Below are positions 1 through 11,277 of a DNA stretch of 64,000 bases, in pieces. Below the pieces are notes generated by a model. It worked only from the letters and a program-made list of their open reading frames with translations. It did not search any database and was not told where the DNA came from. The stretch comes from Lolium rigidum (Eukaryota; Streptophyta; Magnoliopsida; Poales; Poaceae). The translations under genes and the position numbers were made by a program. How positions within the stretch are numbered: the first letter of the stretch is position 1; each line of letters opens with the position of its first letter. The stretch is taken from the NCBI RefSeq assembly GCF_022539505.1, contig NC_061511.1:32994620-33058619 (forward strand), read 5' to 3'.

Positions 1-149
1 CCGCACTACACTCCTCCACCAACAACCTTCACGTGGCCTTCATCTCCTACTGGTTCGATAAACCTTGGTTTCTTACTGAGGGAAAACTTGTTGTTGTACT
101 CATCATACCTTCCTCTTGGGGTTCCCAACGGACGTGTGCTTTACCGTCA
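1..149 (+). mobile_element. 3' end of an Athila-type LTR
   Basis: The first 149 bases match the last stretch of the Athila LTRs seen later at 52352-53950 and 58896-60493, including CTGGTTCGATAAACCTTGG, the TTCCTCTTGGGGTT block and the ACGTGTG near the end. It ends in CA at 149, and Tat-1 integrase coding sequence starts directly after it. The body of this LTR or element lies left of the window, so it is another nested insertion, here into the Tat-1 pol gene. Confidence 0.8.
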
Positions 150-1410
150 CAAGGAGCTGCCTCCCACGCTAGCAGCATGGATGCAGGCTTATATTGCATA
201 TATCTCAAGGCAGCAAATACCCGAAGATCCAGTGGAAGCAAGGCGAATTATTCGATGGTCCAAAGCTTTTACTGTGGTTAAGGGCGAGCTTTATAAGAAA
301 AGTATATCGGGAGTCTTGCAGCGGTGCGTCACAGCTGAAGAAGGTCGCGTGCTTTTAAAAGATGTGCACGAGGGAGTATGCGGACATCATGAGCAGTCGA
401 GTTATTGCGGCAAAAGTTTTCAGAGCAGGGTTTTATTGGCTAACAGCCATTGAGGATGCAAAGGACATAGTGCGTACCTGTGACGCGTGACAAAGGTTTG
501 CCGCAAAACCTCATTCTCCGGCAGCAGAACTGATGCCAATACCTTTGTCGTGGCCCTTTGCCCAGTGGGGTCTTGATATGGTGGGCAAATTGCACAAGGC
601 GTGGCCAGGAGGATACGAGTATATTCTTGTAGCTGTCGACAAGTTCACCAAGTGGGTCGAAGCAAAACCAATAAATTCGCCAGATGCAACATCAGCGGTC
701 AAGTTTATCAAGAGCATCGTTTTCCGGTTTTGAGTTCCTCATAGCATCGTCACATACAATGGTAGAAATTTCACGTCAAAAGAATTCAAGGCTTATTGTG
801 CAGAAGTATTTATCAAGCTACATTTTGCATCGGTTGCGCACCGCAAACCAATGGTCAAGTCGAGAAAGCAAACGGCGTCATCTGCAACGGTATCAAGAAG
901 CGCCTGTTAGGACCACTGGAAAAAGCTCGGCATACTTGGCCAGAGGAGTTACCTAGCGTGCTATGGAGCATAAGAACAACACCCAACACAGCAACACAGG
1001 AAACCCCGTTTTTTCTAGTTCATGGAGCTGAGGCGGTGCTGCCGATAGAAATAGAACACAATTCTCCGAGAGTGGCGGAATTTGATGAAGAAACCTCAAG
1101 AAAGGCATTAGAAGATGATATGGACGCACTCGACGAAGCCCGAGACGAAGTATTGTCAAGAGTCGCCAAATATCAGCAAGATATGAAAAATTATCACAGT
1201 CGACGGTTGCGGCCAAGATCTTTCCAGGTTGGCAATTTAGTTCTTCGGCTCACGCAAGACAGCCATGAAAAGCTGGAGTCGCCATGGCTAGGCCCTTACA
1301 TCGTCACCGAAGTGATCGAGGGAGGAGCATACATGATAAAGGACAAGAAGACAGGGGTTGCCGAGCCAAATCCCTGGAACGTGGCGCAACTTAGGCGTTT
1401 CTACGCCTAA
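150..1410 (+). pseudogene. Tat-1 integrase, C-terminal half of pol, broken
   Basis: This is a retroviral-type integrase that would insert element cDNA into the genome. Visible parts are the zinc-binding region (HEGVCGHH, then C...C), the catalytic core (VAVDKFTKWVEA) and a C-terminal domain ending in PWNVAQLRRFYA and TAA at 1408-1410. Compared with the Tat-2 copy, one base is missing near 390. A TGA at 488-490 replaces the second cysteine codon of the zinc knuckle. Further indels lie near 733 and 800-840. The second catalytic Asp reads Tyr (TAC at 755-757), while the first Asp (638-640) is kept. The 5' side is cut by the Athila LTR. It cannot make a working integrase. Confidence 0.9.
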
Positions 1411-1792
1411 GTCAAGATATATATGTAAACATACAATGTACTGAAATGCCCGCGGGTTTTCAGACGCATTCTTTTCCTTTCAGGGCACCGAGTGGGGCTG
1501 GAAGGTTTTTAATGAGGCGGACTCGCGGTGCTGCAATATAGTAAAGATATTGGAGATATACATCTTTTTTCTTCGACAGGCTCGGGGGCTCGTACCCGCA
1601 AATACAATATACACTCAATAAAAATTATTTGCCTTGGTTTAAAATACCTCGCAAACACAATAAAAATAAAAACACTAGCCACCGAGACACTCGGGGGCTA
1701 GGGAAAAGAAAAATACATCTTTGTCTTACAACATATATACAACAAGTTACAGTTTCTTTCGCCAAGATAAGCTATCTACCGAAGAAGTAGAT
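1411..1792. other. Tat-1 non-coding gap between pol and the antisense genes
   Basis: No ORF of note. It contains a block shared with Tat-2 (about 1470-1540 here, 9760-9825 there) with the words CAGGGCACCGAGTGGGGCTG and AGGTTTTTAATGAGGCG, and two purine-rich CTCGGGGGCT motifs near 1580 and 1690. The conserved block is preceded by a pyrimidine-rich TTTTCCTTTCAG and so could be a splice acceptor or a 3'-end signal. Which one cannot be told from sequence alone. Confidence 0.6.
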
Positions 1793-2786
1793 TTAGTCGC
1801 GACCTAACAGATCATCAATGTTTATTCTGCCTTCTTCGGCAGAGGCACCCAGAAAATCGGCATAATGGCCATCTGCAAAAAAGTCGGCATCCATTCGAAG
1901 AAGGTCATCAATTATTTCTTCAGCCACTGGTGTAACTACCGCATCGATTTTATCGACACCCCTCCGCCGTCGCCTCAGCATGGTATGGACAGTTTCAACC
2001 ACCTTGGTCATATCCAGTTTTGAGTGGCAGATCTGAAGCATAATAAGGGCAAATCTGGCACCAGCTACTAGTTGAGCTCTTACAAAACCATGGATTTGGT
2101 GCGAGTCCTTAAACTTGGTCATCAGCTCAGGAAGGGTCTTAGGCTGAATATTTCGAGGGAACATGGATTTGTAGACCATGGACAACGTTTTGGTACAAAA
2201 CTCAAGGAACTCACGAACTTGACACGCGCGATCTTGAAACCTGACGATTTGTCGGGTACGCTCAGGTGTAGCCCAAAAAATGGAGCCATGGTCCAATGCC
2301 AGATTAACAAGGAAATTTGATCTTGTGTCAACCCGTTGATCTTCGGCAGCGGCGTCCAAAAAGGGACCTATTTGACGACAGCACACCAGTTAGAGACAGA
2401 AAACAAGCAAACAACAAAGGAAGTTTAAGCTTGAGAAGTATACCCGCCATTTCTAGGCTTGCTTCAGTCATCAATTCAAGCATAAAATTTTCTCGAGAGG
2501 TAGCTTGGGTAGCTTCAGCGACAGCAGCTTCTTTTAAAGTTATGGCTTCCTGGGCTTGCTGGAGTGCCTATTTCTCTTTCTCGGATGACTTTCGCGACTG
2601 CTCCATTCCTATAAGTGTTTGCTTCTTCATCGCTTGAAGATGTTGCCGTAGGTCATTCAAATTTTGACCTGGGTCCGCACTCGAAGAATCCTCGTTGACA
2701 TTATCAGCGGAAGATTTCTTCGAGAAGGAAGAAGCGGGCATGGCATTCGAGAGACGAGGAGCCGCGGTATAATTGTCAAAAACCAA
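1793..2786 (-). pseudogene. Tat-1 antisense gene B (unknown protein), two exons
   Basis: Read on the minus strand, an exon opens after a CTTTCCAG acceptor at 2786 (LVFDNYTAAPRLSNAMPA) and is followed by a Gln/Lys-rich likely coiled coil (DLRQHLQAMKKQ). A donor lies at 2443-2442. The next exon starts at 2367 (GPFLDAAAEDQRV) and runs to the stop at 1793, ending in DDLLGRD. An in-frame TAG near 2570 breaks the first exon. The same two-exon layout is present in Tat-2 (10105-11093). Grass Tat elements are known to carry antisense ORFs between pol and the 3' LTR, whose function is not established. It could be a continuation of the upstream antisense gene by alternative splicing. Confidence 0.65.
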
Positions 2787-2966
2787 CTGGAAAGAAAACA
2801 TCGACATCAATAAAATTGGCAAGATAGCACTTCATTGATTCATTTTGGATATTTACACGTGCGTTACAAAATAGAGGGTCCCTAGAGAATCGATAATAAA
2901 CTGTCGCCAAAAGCTACTACGGCGACACTAGCAAAAGAAAAAAAAGACAATCAGAGACAAGTTGGT

Positions 2967-5631
2967 CTACTTGACCTCCGGCTTTGAAGCAGTAGGGGAA
3001 GGAGTTGGTTTGTATCCGAGGAAGGAGAGAATTTTCTTCGAGCTTGGCTTGGCGGCCTTGATCATTTACTGCCACTTCTTCGTCTCCATATTCTTCACGT
3101 CACCAACCTTTGCCCAGTCAACGCTCTGTTGGCTCTCGGCAACCAATGCAATGGTGCCTTCAACGCCAATCTTGAGGTTTTCTTGCCGAAGAGCTAGCCC
3201 AAGATCCTCCTTCGGAATGAAGCGCTTAGCAAGCGCAACAAAAGTGTTGGGCTCATCTGTCTTCGGGAAGAAGTAGGGGAAAAGCCGCGAAAATGCTGCC
3301 TTGGCATCAGAGACGCTCTGGCGCACTTCGTCCCCATAAATTTCTAGGAGAGAAAGGGTGTCGAGGAGGCGATCATCTTCGGGCTTTTCAAGTTGATATT
3401 CTTGGCTCGTTTTCCCTGCTGAAGCAAATTCCAGATTACTGACGAGCATACGCAAAAATTAAAGGGAATGAGAGGAGAGTGATGAGTGCTTACTGACAAA
3501 GCGTCGATTTTGCGACTCCAAGCGAGCGGCAATGCCAGCTTCACGAGTGAGCTGTTGGGATGTGTGCTCACTCAAAGCATTTTTAGCATCATGGAGTCTC
3601 TTTCGAAGACTCTCAACTGAGGCAGATTCTAGCTCCGCTTTCTCATAAGATTTTTCGCTCTTGGCCAGATCGAGAGCAAGATCATCGGCGCGCTTATTGG
3701 CTTTGGCGAGAGCCTCTGGTAAAACACAGCAACAAAAGTTACAACAAGGTAGCGAAGAAAACATTATTCGACAAGAAAGAGATAAGAGAAGTACCTTTCA
3801 AACTATTCGCATGGTCGCGGTACCCAACAAATTGAGTACCAAGACGAATAAATTGTTGCATCAGAGGCTGAGAAAACAAAAAAGGGATAAGAAAGCCAGA
3901 AGAAGAGAAATTCGGCAGCAGTAAAAATAGGTGGTAAAGACACTTACATCATCCAGAGCAGAAGTCGACGAACTCCCGGGCAGAAGGTTTGATCCTTCGA
4001 CAGGTTCAGTCCTTGCTCTCTTCGGCGAAGAGGCACAAGGGCTGCCGGGAGGAGTCAAGTCCCCTATATCTCGCTGGGGAGGCGAGGTTTCTTCGGTAGC
4101 AGGGCGAGTATCGGAAAGCACCAAGGTATGTGACGTGCTCGTGTGAGCAGTTACATTAACAATGGGGTCCTCTTCCTTGTCGCCACTATTGTGTCAAAAG
4201 ATAGTATGAGGATTTGCAGAAAAAGAAAATATAGCAAAAAAGGCGACATGAACTTACGAGCTAACAAGAGCATCATCATAAGTGTTGAAGGCTTTCCCCT
4301 CTTTCTCTGGAGAAGTCTCCTCGACAGGAGATTTCGCCGCTTTGGAGGTACCGGAATCTTGGAGCTCCTCCCTCTTCCTCTTATTCTTCGGGGAAGCAGC
4401 TGAAGGGAGCGAACGCGAAGACTCGGAAGCCTCGGACTCAACTTCTTTTTCAGAGGAAGCGGCGGATTTGTGGGAACCCGCAACTTCACTCTCAAGGCGA
4501 GAAGTAACCTGATTGTCTTCAGTGACGACGGTCCGTTCCTCGACTTCCCCGCCTTCAGGTAGCAGAGGAAGAGAAGATAGGAATTGGTGTTTCTGCAAGA
4601 CAAAAATATATATCGACAATAAGGAATTCAGCAAAAAATAGTAGTCGATAAATGCTAAACTTCGAAAGGACAAAAATAGTTCACCTTGGGGAGAGCGTTG
4701 GTGCTGCTATACGGTTTCACGTGACATGAGGTTGGAATGGCGTCCTTTTTGCTCAGAGAGGAAATTTTCCGGACAAGCCTTTCCAGGTCCTTCACTGAGA
4801 GATCCTTCGAGAGGCGATCCACATCTTCATCGCCAGCATACATCCAGAGGGGATTCTTGCGGGCCTGCAGAGGCTGCACCCTCATCCTAAGGAAGTATGC
4901 TGTAATTTGGATACCAGACAGTTCTTTACCGCGGGTATTTTGGAGCTCATGGATACGGGTCATCAGTGCTTCTGTCGCCGTTTTTCTTCTTCGGTAGCTT
5001 CTGCGTCCCAGGATCGGCGACGAAGAATAGATGCGCTACCGTCAAAAGGAAGGATGTTATATTCCAGCGAGTCGGCGCATTCCTCGCGGACATACAACCA
5101 TTTTTTGCGCCACCCTTGAACCGAGTCAGGGAATTTGACGTCAAAATACTCGACATCAGGGCGAATGCAAATAACAACACCACCTATATTATAGGTAATG
5201 TTGGGGGAGCCATTACGGCGGAGGTAGAAGATGCGCTTCCACATAGCCCAATTCGGTTGGACTCCAAGGAAGCACTCGCAAAGAGTGATGAAAATAGAAA
5301 CATGGAGAATAGAGTTGGGAGTAAGGTGATGGAGCTGCAATCCGTACACGAAAAGAAGTCCACGGAGAAAATCGTGGATAGGAGCAGAGAGGCCGCGAAT
5401 AAGATGGTCCACAAAGCTAACCCGATATTCCATGGGAGGCGTCGGGTAGCTCTCCTCGCTGGGAAAGCGCAGCGCATCCTTCTTCTTGCTTAGCCCGAGC
5501 TTCTTCAGCAGGTTGATGTCCTGCGCGGAGATCTTGGATCTCTCCCACTCCGTGTTCCCCAGATCTGGCGTCGCCATTGTTGCTTCGGGAATGCTGTGCC
5601 TAGTGAGTATTGACCGCGGTGGCATCAACAA
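2967..5631 (-). pseudogene. Tat-1 antisense gene A, six exons (putative gypsy-type transposon domain plus coiled coil)
   Basis: The first exon holds a globular domain (YRVSFVDHLIRGLS, PDVEYFDVKFPDSVQGWRKKW) resembling the Pfam 'putative gypsy type transposon' family (Transposase_28, named from memory). Exons inferred from GT-AG borders and frame: 5631-4685, 4592-4258, 4185-3948, 3867-3795, 3715-3494 and 3418-2967, about 755 codons in all. Exon 2 is Ser/Glu-rich with a KNKRKREE basic patch that could be a nuclear signal. Exon 5 is a likely coiled coil. Exon 6 ends in SKPEVK and TAG at 2967. A frameshift near 4963 in exon 1 and a TAA near 3066 in exon 6 break this copy. Frame phases agree across the junctions, which supports real splicing. 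Function unknown. Confidence 0.7.
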
Positions 5632-5750
5632 TGGCGTGGAGGAAGTAGGTGATTGCGTGGGCGCTGGAGCTTTTGTGGTTGCTAAGGAGATTTTGGCAGA
5701 GAGGATTTCGGTGCGGCGTAGCGAAGGGGATTGATGGAGGAAGACGATGG

Positions 5751-5760
5751 CTATTTATAG
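5751..5760 (-). promoter_or_regulatory. TATA box for Tat-1 antisense gene A
   Basis: On the minus strand this reads CTATAAATAG, about 120 bases upstream of the ATG at 5631. The Tat-2 copy keeps a TATA-like word at the same relative place (30472-30479). That argues for a dedicated antisense promoter, not read-through. Confidence 0.6.
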
Positions 5761-7060
5761 CGGGTTGAGTCAAAATGTCGCACCGTTGGATGATCTACGA
5801 ATGGACTTGATGCTTTACACGTGGATCAAGGGGTAAAACGGTATTTTTACCATGATGGAACTGGATAGGCGCTACAGCGCGCGTGCCAGAAAAAGCGGAG
5901 GACGTGTGTCCCCCACTTGCGTAACGTGTCAACGGTCGCAGATTTCGGGCCCGCAGGTCAGTGAAGGGACAGCTCTCGCATCTTCCCGATACAGTGATCG
6001 TGGCTATCGTCAGCACTGATGTCACCTTACCAATGAAAAATCTCGGCTGTGATTTTATGAAAAGTGGCGACAGTGAAAGACGACTGGTAATCTCGAGAGT
6101 CTTTGTCCAAATACAAGTTTTTGTTCAAATGCTCGGGGGCTACTTTATAAAAAAGTTTCGAGAAGTTTGATGGAGATGGTTCGGAAGGGGACATTTCAAA
6201 ATATAGCGACAGAGAAAAATTGGAGCCTACAGCCAAGTATAAATCCTCGACTGTAGCCTCGGGGGCTACTCCCATCGGGAGCGCTGTTCGCGCACCCGAT
6301 AAATATGAACAGGAGCATGAAAAATGACAATATAGAGGCAAAGATGCTAAAAAGGTGAGCCTACAACCAAGTGCAGGCACTTGGCTGTAGCCTCGTGGGC
6401 TACTCCCATCGGGAACGCTGTTCGCGTGCCCGATGAAATTTAGTAAGTCCTGGTGAGCATATTTCGAGTTATTAAAATAACTCTTCATATACTCCCATCG
6501 GGAGGATAAGTTAAAAAATAAATAAATAAAAGTCATCCGTTGACTCGAATAAATGTGCTACTCCAGCAACCGGAAAAATCACTCGACAATATATTCTCAG
6601 AGCGCCTCAGTCACGAAATAATCTCTGAATGCCGCAAAACTCTGCGAAGGTAAGTCCCCGGGATCCGTCCTGTGTGGCGTGGCACCGCCTCTGACGGTGC
6701 TTTGCTACTTTTTCCGTATCAACAGATACGAAGAAAAATCCTAACGGACGCGTTAGGTACCCGATAAAACATGACTGGAATTCGGCATCTGGTAAGACCT
6801 TAAGCGGCACATATCGAATTACGCCAGTATCCCGAGATCATGTCCAGGGACGTGATCTTGAAGTAGGTTTTGGCGGATTGCTACAAAAGCACTTAACTGG
6901 TACCTGATCTGTCAGATGAACCAGCCCCAATTACCATTATCCCTGTACAATATATAATACCTTTATAAATATTATTTGTCGAGTTGAAGAAATCATGTGC
7001 AAATTGTAAAGATGGAGATTTTCCCTGATTCTGCGATTCAAGCAAAATCTCAGGGGCTAC
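5761..7060. other. Tat-1 3' non-coding region with tandem repeats
   Basis: No supported gene. Two diverged tandem copies of about 140 bases lie at 6217-6440, each with GAGCCTACARCCAAGT, a CTGTAGCCTCG-GGGGCTACTC core and CCCATCGGGA. The purine word CTCGGGGGCTAC recurs near 6130, 6255 and (mutated) 6390, and a related CTCAGGGGCTAC sits directly before the LTR at 7061, where a polypurine tract is expected. The same arrangement is found in Tat-2 at 43508-44490. Confidence 0.6.
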
Positions 7061-7429
7061 TGACATAGGCATCCCCAATGGGCCTGCCGAAGAAGGTACC
7101 CGGGGTTTACTGGAGGCCCACGACCCGAAGTTTTACATAGTTTGGAAAGATAGAATTGTATTAGGAATATCAACTTGTAATTATTACGGGACGGTTCAGA
7201 AACCCTCCCGGACTCTGTAACTTGTACATCACGAAACCCTCGGCTCCGCCTCCTATATAAGGGGGAGTCGAGGGACAAAGAAAGAATCAACTCATTGTTT
7301 TCACGCAACCCCAGTTTTCATAGCAGTCGAGTACTTTTCCGGCTGAAACCTTCGAGATCTACTTGCCCTCTACTTCCAACTAAACCCTAGTCTACAACTC
7401 GTAGGCATTGATAAGTTAATCCCTTATCA
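7061..7429 (+). repeat. Tat-1 3' LTR
   Basis: It starts TGACATAGGCATCCC straight after a purine-rich tract and ends CCCTTATCA, with a TATATAA box at 7254-7260 and the usual GGGGGAGTCGAGGGAC leader. The Tat-2 LTR at 44491-44880 matches throughout. The start is inferred from the TG and the upstream purine tract, because the 5' LTR is not in the window. A longer LTR cannot be ruled out. Confidence 0.7.
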
Positions 7430-9689
7430 CGCAATACTAGTAGCTCAAAGGGAAAAGGAACCTCTCTTGTTATATATCGCGGCCACACCTCAAGTGGTAA
7501 GCACGGTCCTTGTGGTGGAACGGGAAGACGAAGGAAAAATCCATGGAGTTCAGTGGCCAGTATACTTCATCAACGAGGTTTTATCGCCATCAAAAGCAAC
7601 GTTACCCGCAGTATCAGAAGTTATCATATGGCGTGTTTACAGCGGCAAGAAAACTGCGGCACTACTTTTCGGCACATCCGATAGTAGTTGTCAGCGAAGC
7701 ACCTCTATCCAATATCCTGAACAACCCAGAAGCCACGGGGCGTGTCTCCCTTTGGGGAATAGAGCTCTCCGCCCCGAGACATCATTTATGATAAAAGAAA
7801 AGCAATAAAGTCGCAGATTCTTCCAGACTTCATCGCAGAGTGGATGGAGTTGCAAAATACGGGACCACCAGATTTATCGAGTACTTGGACTATGAATTTC
7901 GACGGGTGCAAGAGATTGGAGGAGCTGGAGCAGGCGTGATACTTGTATCACCCCAAGGCGACAAAATGAAGTACATACGGCGGATGACGTTCTCTAACGC
8001 ATCCAATAACGAAGCAGAATACGAAGCACTTATACATGGGATGAAGATGGCAAAGGCGTGCGGTGCCACTCGCCTAAAGATCTTTGGCGACTCCTATTTG
8101 GTAGCCCAACAGGTGATGAACAAGTGTGACGCAGTCAATGACAGCATGATAGTATACAAGGAATTATACAATGAACTCGAAAGACTCTTCGACGGCTGTG
8201 AAATTAACCATATCAGCAGACTCATCAACGATGAAGCCGATGTTTTGGCAAATATCGGGTCGCAGTGCCTACCGATACCACCTGGCCTGTTTTGGGAAGA
8301 GATAAGTGAAAGATCTTCCAAGCCGAAAAAAACACCGAAGCAGCCGAAGAAGAAGGAGAAACCCAAGAAAGACTCGGGGGCTGCAGCAGAGTCAGAGGCA
8401 AATATGTCAGAGGATGAAGAAGATCCACACGAAGTTATGGTGATACAAGTTCCTTGGATGCAGGTTTATGTGGCATATATTACAAGAAAGGAGATACCCG
8501 AGTATTCGGTCGAAGCAAGGCGAGTCATCCGACGATCTAAAGCCTTTACCGTGGTTAAAGGGGAATTGTACAAACGAAGTATCTCGGGAGTATTGCAAAG
8601 GTGCGTCACACCCGAGGAAGGACGGGTCATATTGAAGGATGTGCACGAAGGGGTATGCGGCCACCACGCAAGCAGCCGAGCAATAGCAGCCAAAGTCTTC
8701 AGTGCAGGATTTTACTGGCTAACGGCAATGGAGGACGCGAGAGACATAGTTCGCACGTGCAATGCGTGTCAGAGATTCATGGCTAAACCTCATTCTCCGG
8801 CAGCAGAACTGATGCCAATACCACTGTCTTGGTACTTTGCACAATGGGGGCTCGAAATGGTGGGAAAGTTGCACAAGGCCTGGCCAGGAGGATACGTATG
8901 TTTGCTGGTAGCTGTCTACAAGTTCACCAAGTGGATCGAAGCAGTACCAGTAACTCCGGTAGATGCAGCGTCAGTGGTGAGTTTTATCAAAGGCATAGTT
9001 TTTCGATTCGGGGTTTCAAACAGCATCGTCACGGACAATGGTAGCAACTTCACCTCCAAAGAATTCAAGGCGTACTGGGAAGACGTAGGCATCAAACATC
9101 AGTTCGCATCAGTGGCACACCCGCAAACCAATGGTCAATTCGAAAAAGCAAACATCGTCATCTGCTGTGGCATCAAGAAACGCCTGTTAACACCATTGTA
9201 AAAAGCTCGACATACCTGGGCCGAGGAGTTACCAAGTGTGCTTTGGAGCATACGAACAACACCCAATACAGCAACGCAAGAAACTCCGTTTTTTCTGGTC
9301 CATGGAGCCGAGGCGGTGCTCCCGATAGAAATAGAGCATAATTCACCGAGAGTTGCAGAATATGACGAAGAGACCTCAAGGAAGGAAATGGAAGATGATG
9401 TGGACGTACTCGATGAAGCCAGGGATGAGGTACTGTCGAGGGTTACCACGTATCAACAAAACCTGAAGAATTACCATAGCCGATGTTTGCGGCCAAGGTC
9501 CTTTCAAGTTGGCGACTTGGTTCTTCGGCACACCCAGGACAGTCATGAAAAGTTCGAGTCTCCATGAATAGGCCCATACATTGTTACAGAAGTTATCCCA
9601 GGGGGAGCCTACATGCTGAAGGACAAGAAATCAGGCATCGAAGATGGGAACCCATGGAACGTGGCAGAGTTGCGACGTTTTACGCCTAG
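7430..9689 (+). pseudogene. Tat-2 pol: RNase H, archaeal-type second RNase H, integrase; broken
   Basis: From the left: the end of the RT-linked RNase H (PLLLYIAATPQVVS, YPQYQKLSYGVF); a second, archaeal-type RNase H typical of Tat elements (AGAGVILVSPQGDKM, SNNEAEYEALIHGMKMAKA, FGDSYLV, NDEAD); then the integrase with its HHCC region (HEGVCGHH, CNACQRF) and core. Defects: an extra base near 7595, a frame change near 7900, TAA at 9199-9201 (one codon after the core helix), TGA at 9565-9567 in the C-terminal domain and a one-base loss at the very end. The first catalytic Asp of integrase is Tyr (TAC at 8917-8919). The second Asp (9034-9036) and the Glu are kept. Only partial products could be made. 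Confidence 0.9.
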
Positions 9690-10104
9690 AAAATCACGAA
9701 ACAGAGCCTTTGTAAATACACATTGTATCTGAATAGCTCGCAAGTTTTCAGACGCACTCTTTTCCTTTCAGGGCACCGAGTGGGGCTGAAAGGTTTTTAA
9801 TGAGGCGGGCTTGCGAACCTGCAATATAGTATGATTGAAATAAAGATATTGATTGCATATGATTCTCTCTCAAAAAAGGATCGGGGGCTTGCACCCGACA
9901 AAATTTTCAATATATCCGACGCCCTAAACATACAAAGCATTGGGAAAAATACAATCACAACAAGGAGGGTCATTCAAAAACTCGAAAAAAACATATATCG
10001 TCTTAACTTTACATAAGTTTTGCCTTATATACAATATATATGCAACTCTTGCAACATGCAAATATTTTGCAGCTATAACGCGACAGCAGAAAGAGGAGGA
10101 AAAC
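9690..10104. other. Tat-2 non-coding gap between pol and antisense genes
   Basis: No supported gene. It holds the block conserved with Tat-1 (CAGGGCACCGAGTGGGGCTG followed by AAAGGTTTTTAATGAGGCG, about 9768-9810) and a GATCGGGGGCTTGCACCCGAC stretch near 9880. The rest is AT-rich. Confidence 0.6.
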
Positions 10105-11093
10105 CTATATTAAGTCATCAATTCTTATTCTTTCGGCTCCAGCAGGAACATCCAAGGTGTCAGCATAATGGTGCTCTCGGAAGAAATCAGCATCCATCCG
10201 CAAAAGATCCTCAATCATTTTCTCAGCCGTGGGAGTTACCTTGTCATTGATCTTGTCGACGTTCCTTTTCATTTCCCTCACTTTAGCATGGCAGATATCA
10301 ACAACGTTGTCCATGCTCAACTTCGGGTAGAAGATTTTCAACACGATCAAAGCAAACTTCGCGGCAGCTATCAATTGAGCCTTTACAAAAAGGTGAATCT
10401 GGTCCACACTCTTGAACTTGTTCATCAATTGAGGAAGACCCGCAGGCTGAGGATTTCGAGGAAACATCGCTTTGTATACCATGGCCAAAATATTAGTGCA
10501 AGAGTCCAAAAAATCTCGAACCTGGGACGCGCGGTCTTGGAATCGTACAATCCGGCGAGTACGGGTTACGTCCGCCTAGAAGTCGCTGCCACTTTGTCGG
10601 GCAAGTTGAAGAAGAATCTCGACTCGAGCATTCACGCGTTGATCTTCAGTAGAAATGTCGACAAATGAGCCTAGAACGCAACAAGAAAATCGGAACAGAG
10701 TAAGATGGAGCGCGAGGAATTAGAGGGAGGACAAAACCAATGTCACATACCCGACATATCTTGACCAGCACTAGCCATAAGGTCAAGCATGTAATCTTCG
10801 TGTTGGGAAGCACGTGAAGCCTCGGCAGCAGCATCCTCTTTCAGTTTGAGAGCTTCATGTGCCTGCCGAAGTGCAGCTCACTCGCGATCCGAGGATTTTC
10901 AGGATGGGTCCATAACGACAACAACTTGCTTCTTCATTGACTGAAGTTGCTGTCGAAGTTCATTCAGTTCTTGCAAAAGGTCGACATGTGAAGAATCATC
11001 AACAACATCGTCGACAGAAGTTTTCCTTGAGTGAGATGAAGCAGGCGAAGCATCAAAGGGACCAGCTCCCGCGGTATAGTTATCAAAAACCAA
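10105..11093 (-). pseudogene. Tat-2 antisense gene B (unknown protein)
   Basis: This is the counterpart of Tat-1 antisense gene B. Exon 1 opens at an AG acceptor at 11093 (VFDNYTAGAGPFDASPASS) with a Gln-rich likely coiled coil (NELRQQLQSMKKQ). Exon 2 carries the C-terminal domain (SCTNILAMVYKAMFPRNPQP, KFALIVLKIFYPKLSMD, DDLLRMDADFF) and ends at 10105. TGA and other stops near 10900 and 10560 interrupt it. The C-terminal part aligns with Tat-1 residue by residue, while the linker has diverged. Function unknown. Confidence 0.6.
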
Positions 11094-11277
11094 CTAGAAA
11101 AGAAAAATCTCAACATCAATCATTTGGCAAAGTGGTATTCCATTAATCATCAGGATATTTACATGTTCATTCCAAAATTCGATTCCTATTGAGCCGATAA
11201 TAAGCTGTCGCAAGTCATAATTAAGGCGACAACCTCAAAAGAGAAGAAAAAAGAAAAAAACATATAGACAGGATGGT

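Larger units (their letters stand above)
150..7429 (+). mobile_element. Tat-lineage Ty3/gypsy retrotransposon, 3' part (Tat-1)
   Basis: In order it shows the integrase end of pol on the plus strand, a block of antisense spliced genes on the minus strand (1793-5631), a 3' non-coding stretch with repeated CTCGGGGGCTAC motifs, and a TG...CA LTR with a TATA box (7061-7429). The layout of pol, antisense ORFs and 3' LTR is that of the grass Tat group (Grande/RIRE2-like). It is inserted in the RNase H region of a related element, Tat-2, whose reading frame resumes at about 7430. The 5' half is outside the window. Confidence 0.85.

Noticed and set aside
6018..7429. A 1.4-kb LTR for Tat-1
   Set aside because: Homology to Tat-2 extends further left anyway, so it does not mark an LTR border. 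The TG after the purine tract at 7061 is a better start, though unproven without the 5' LTR.
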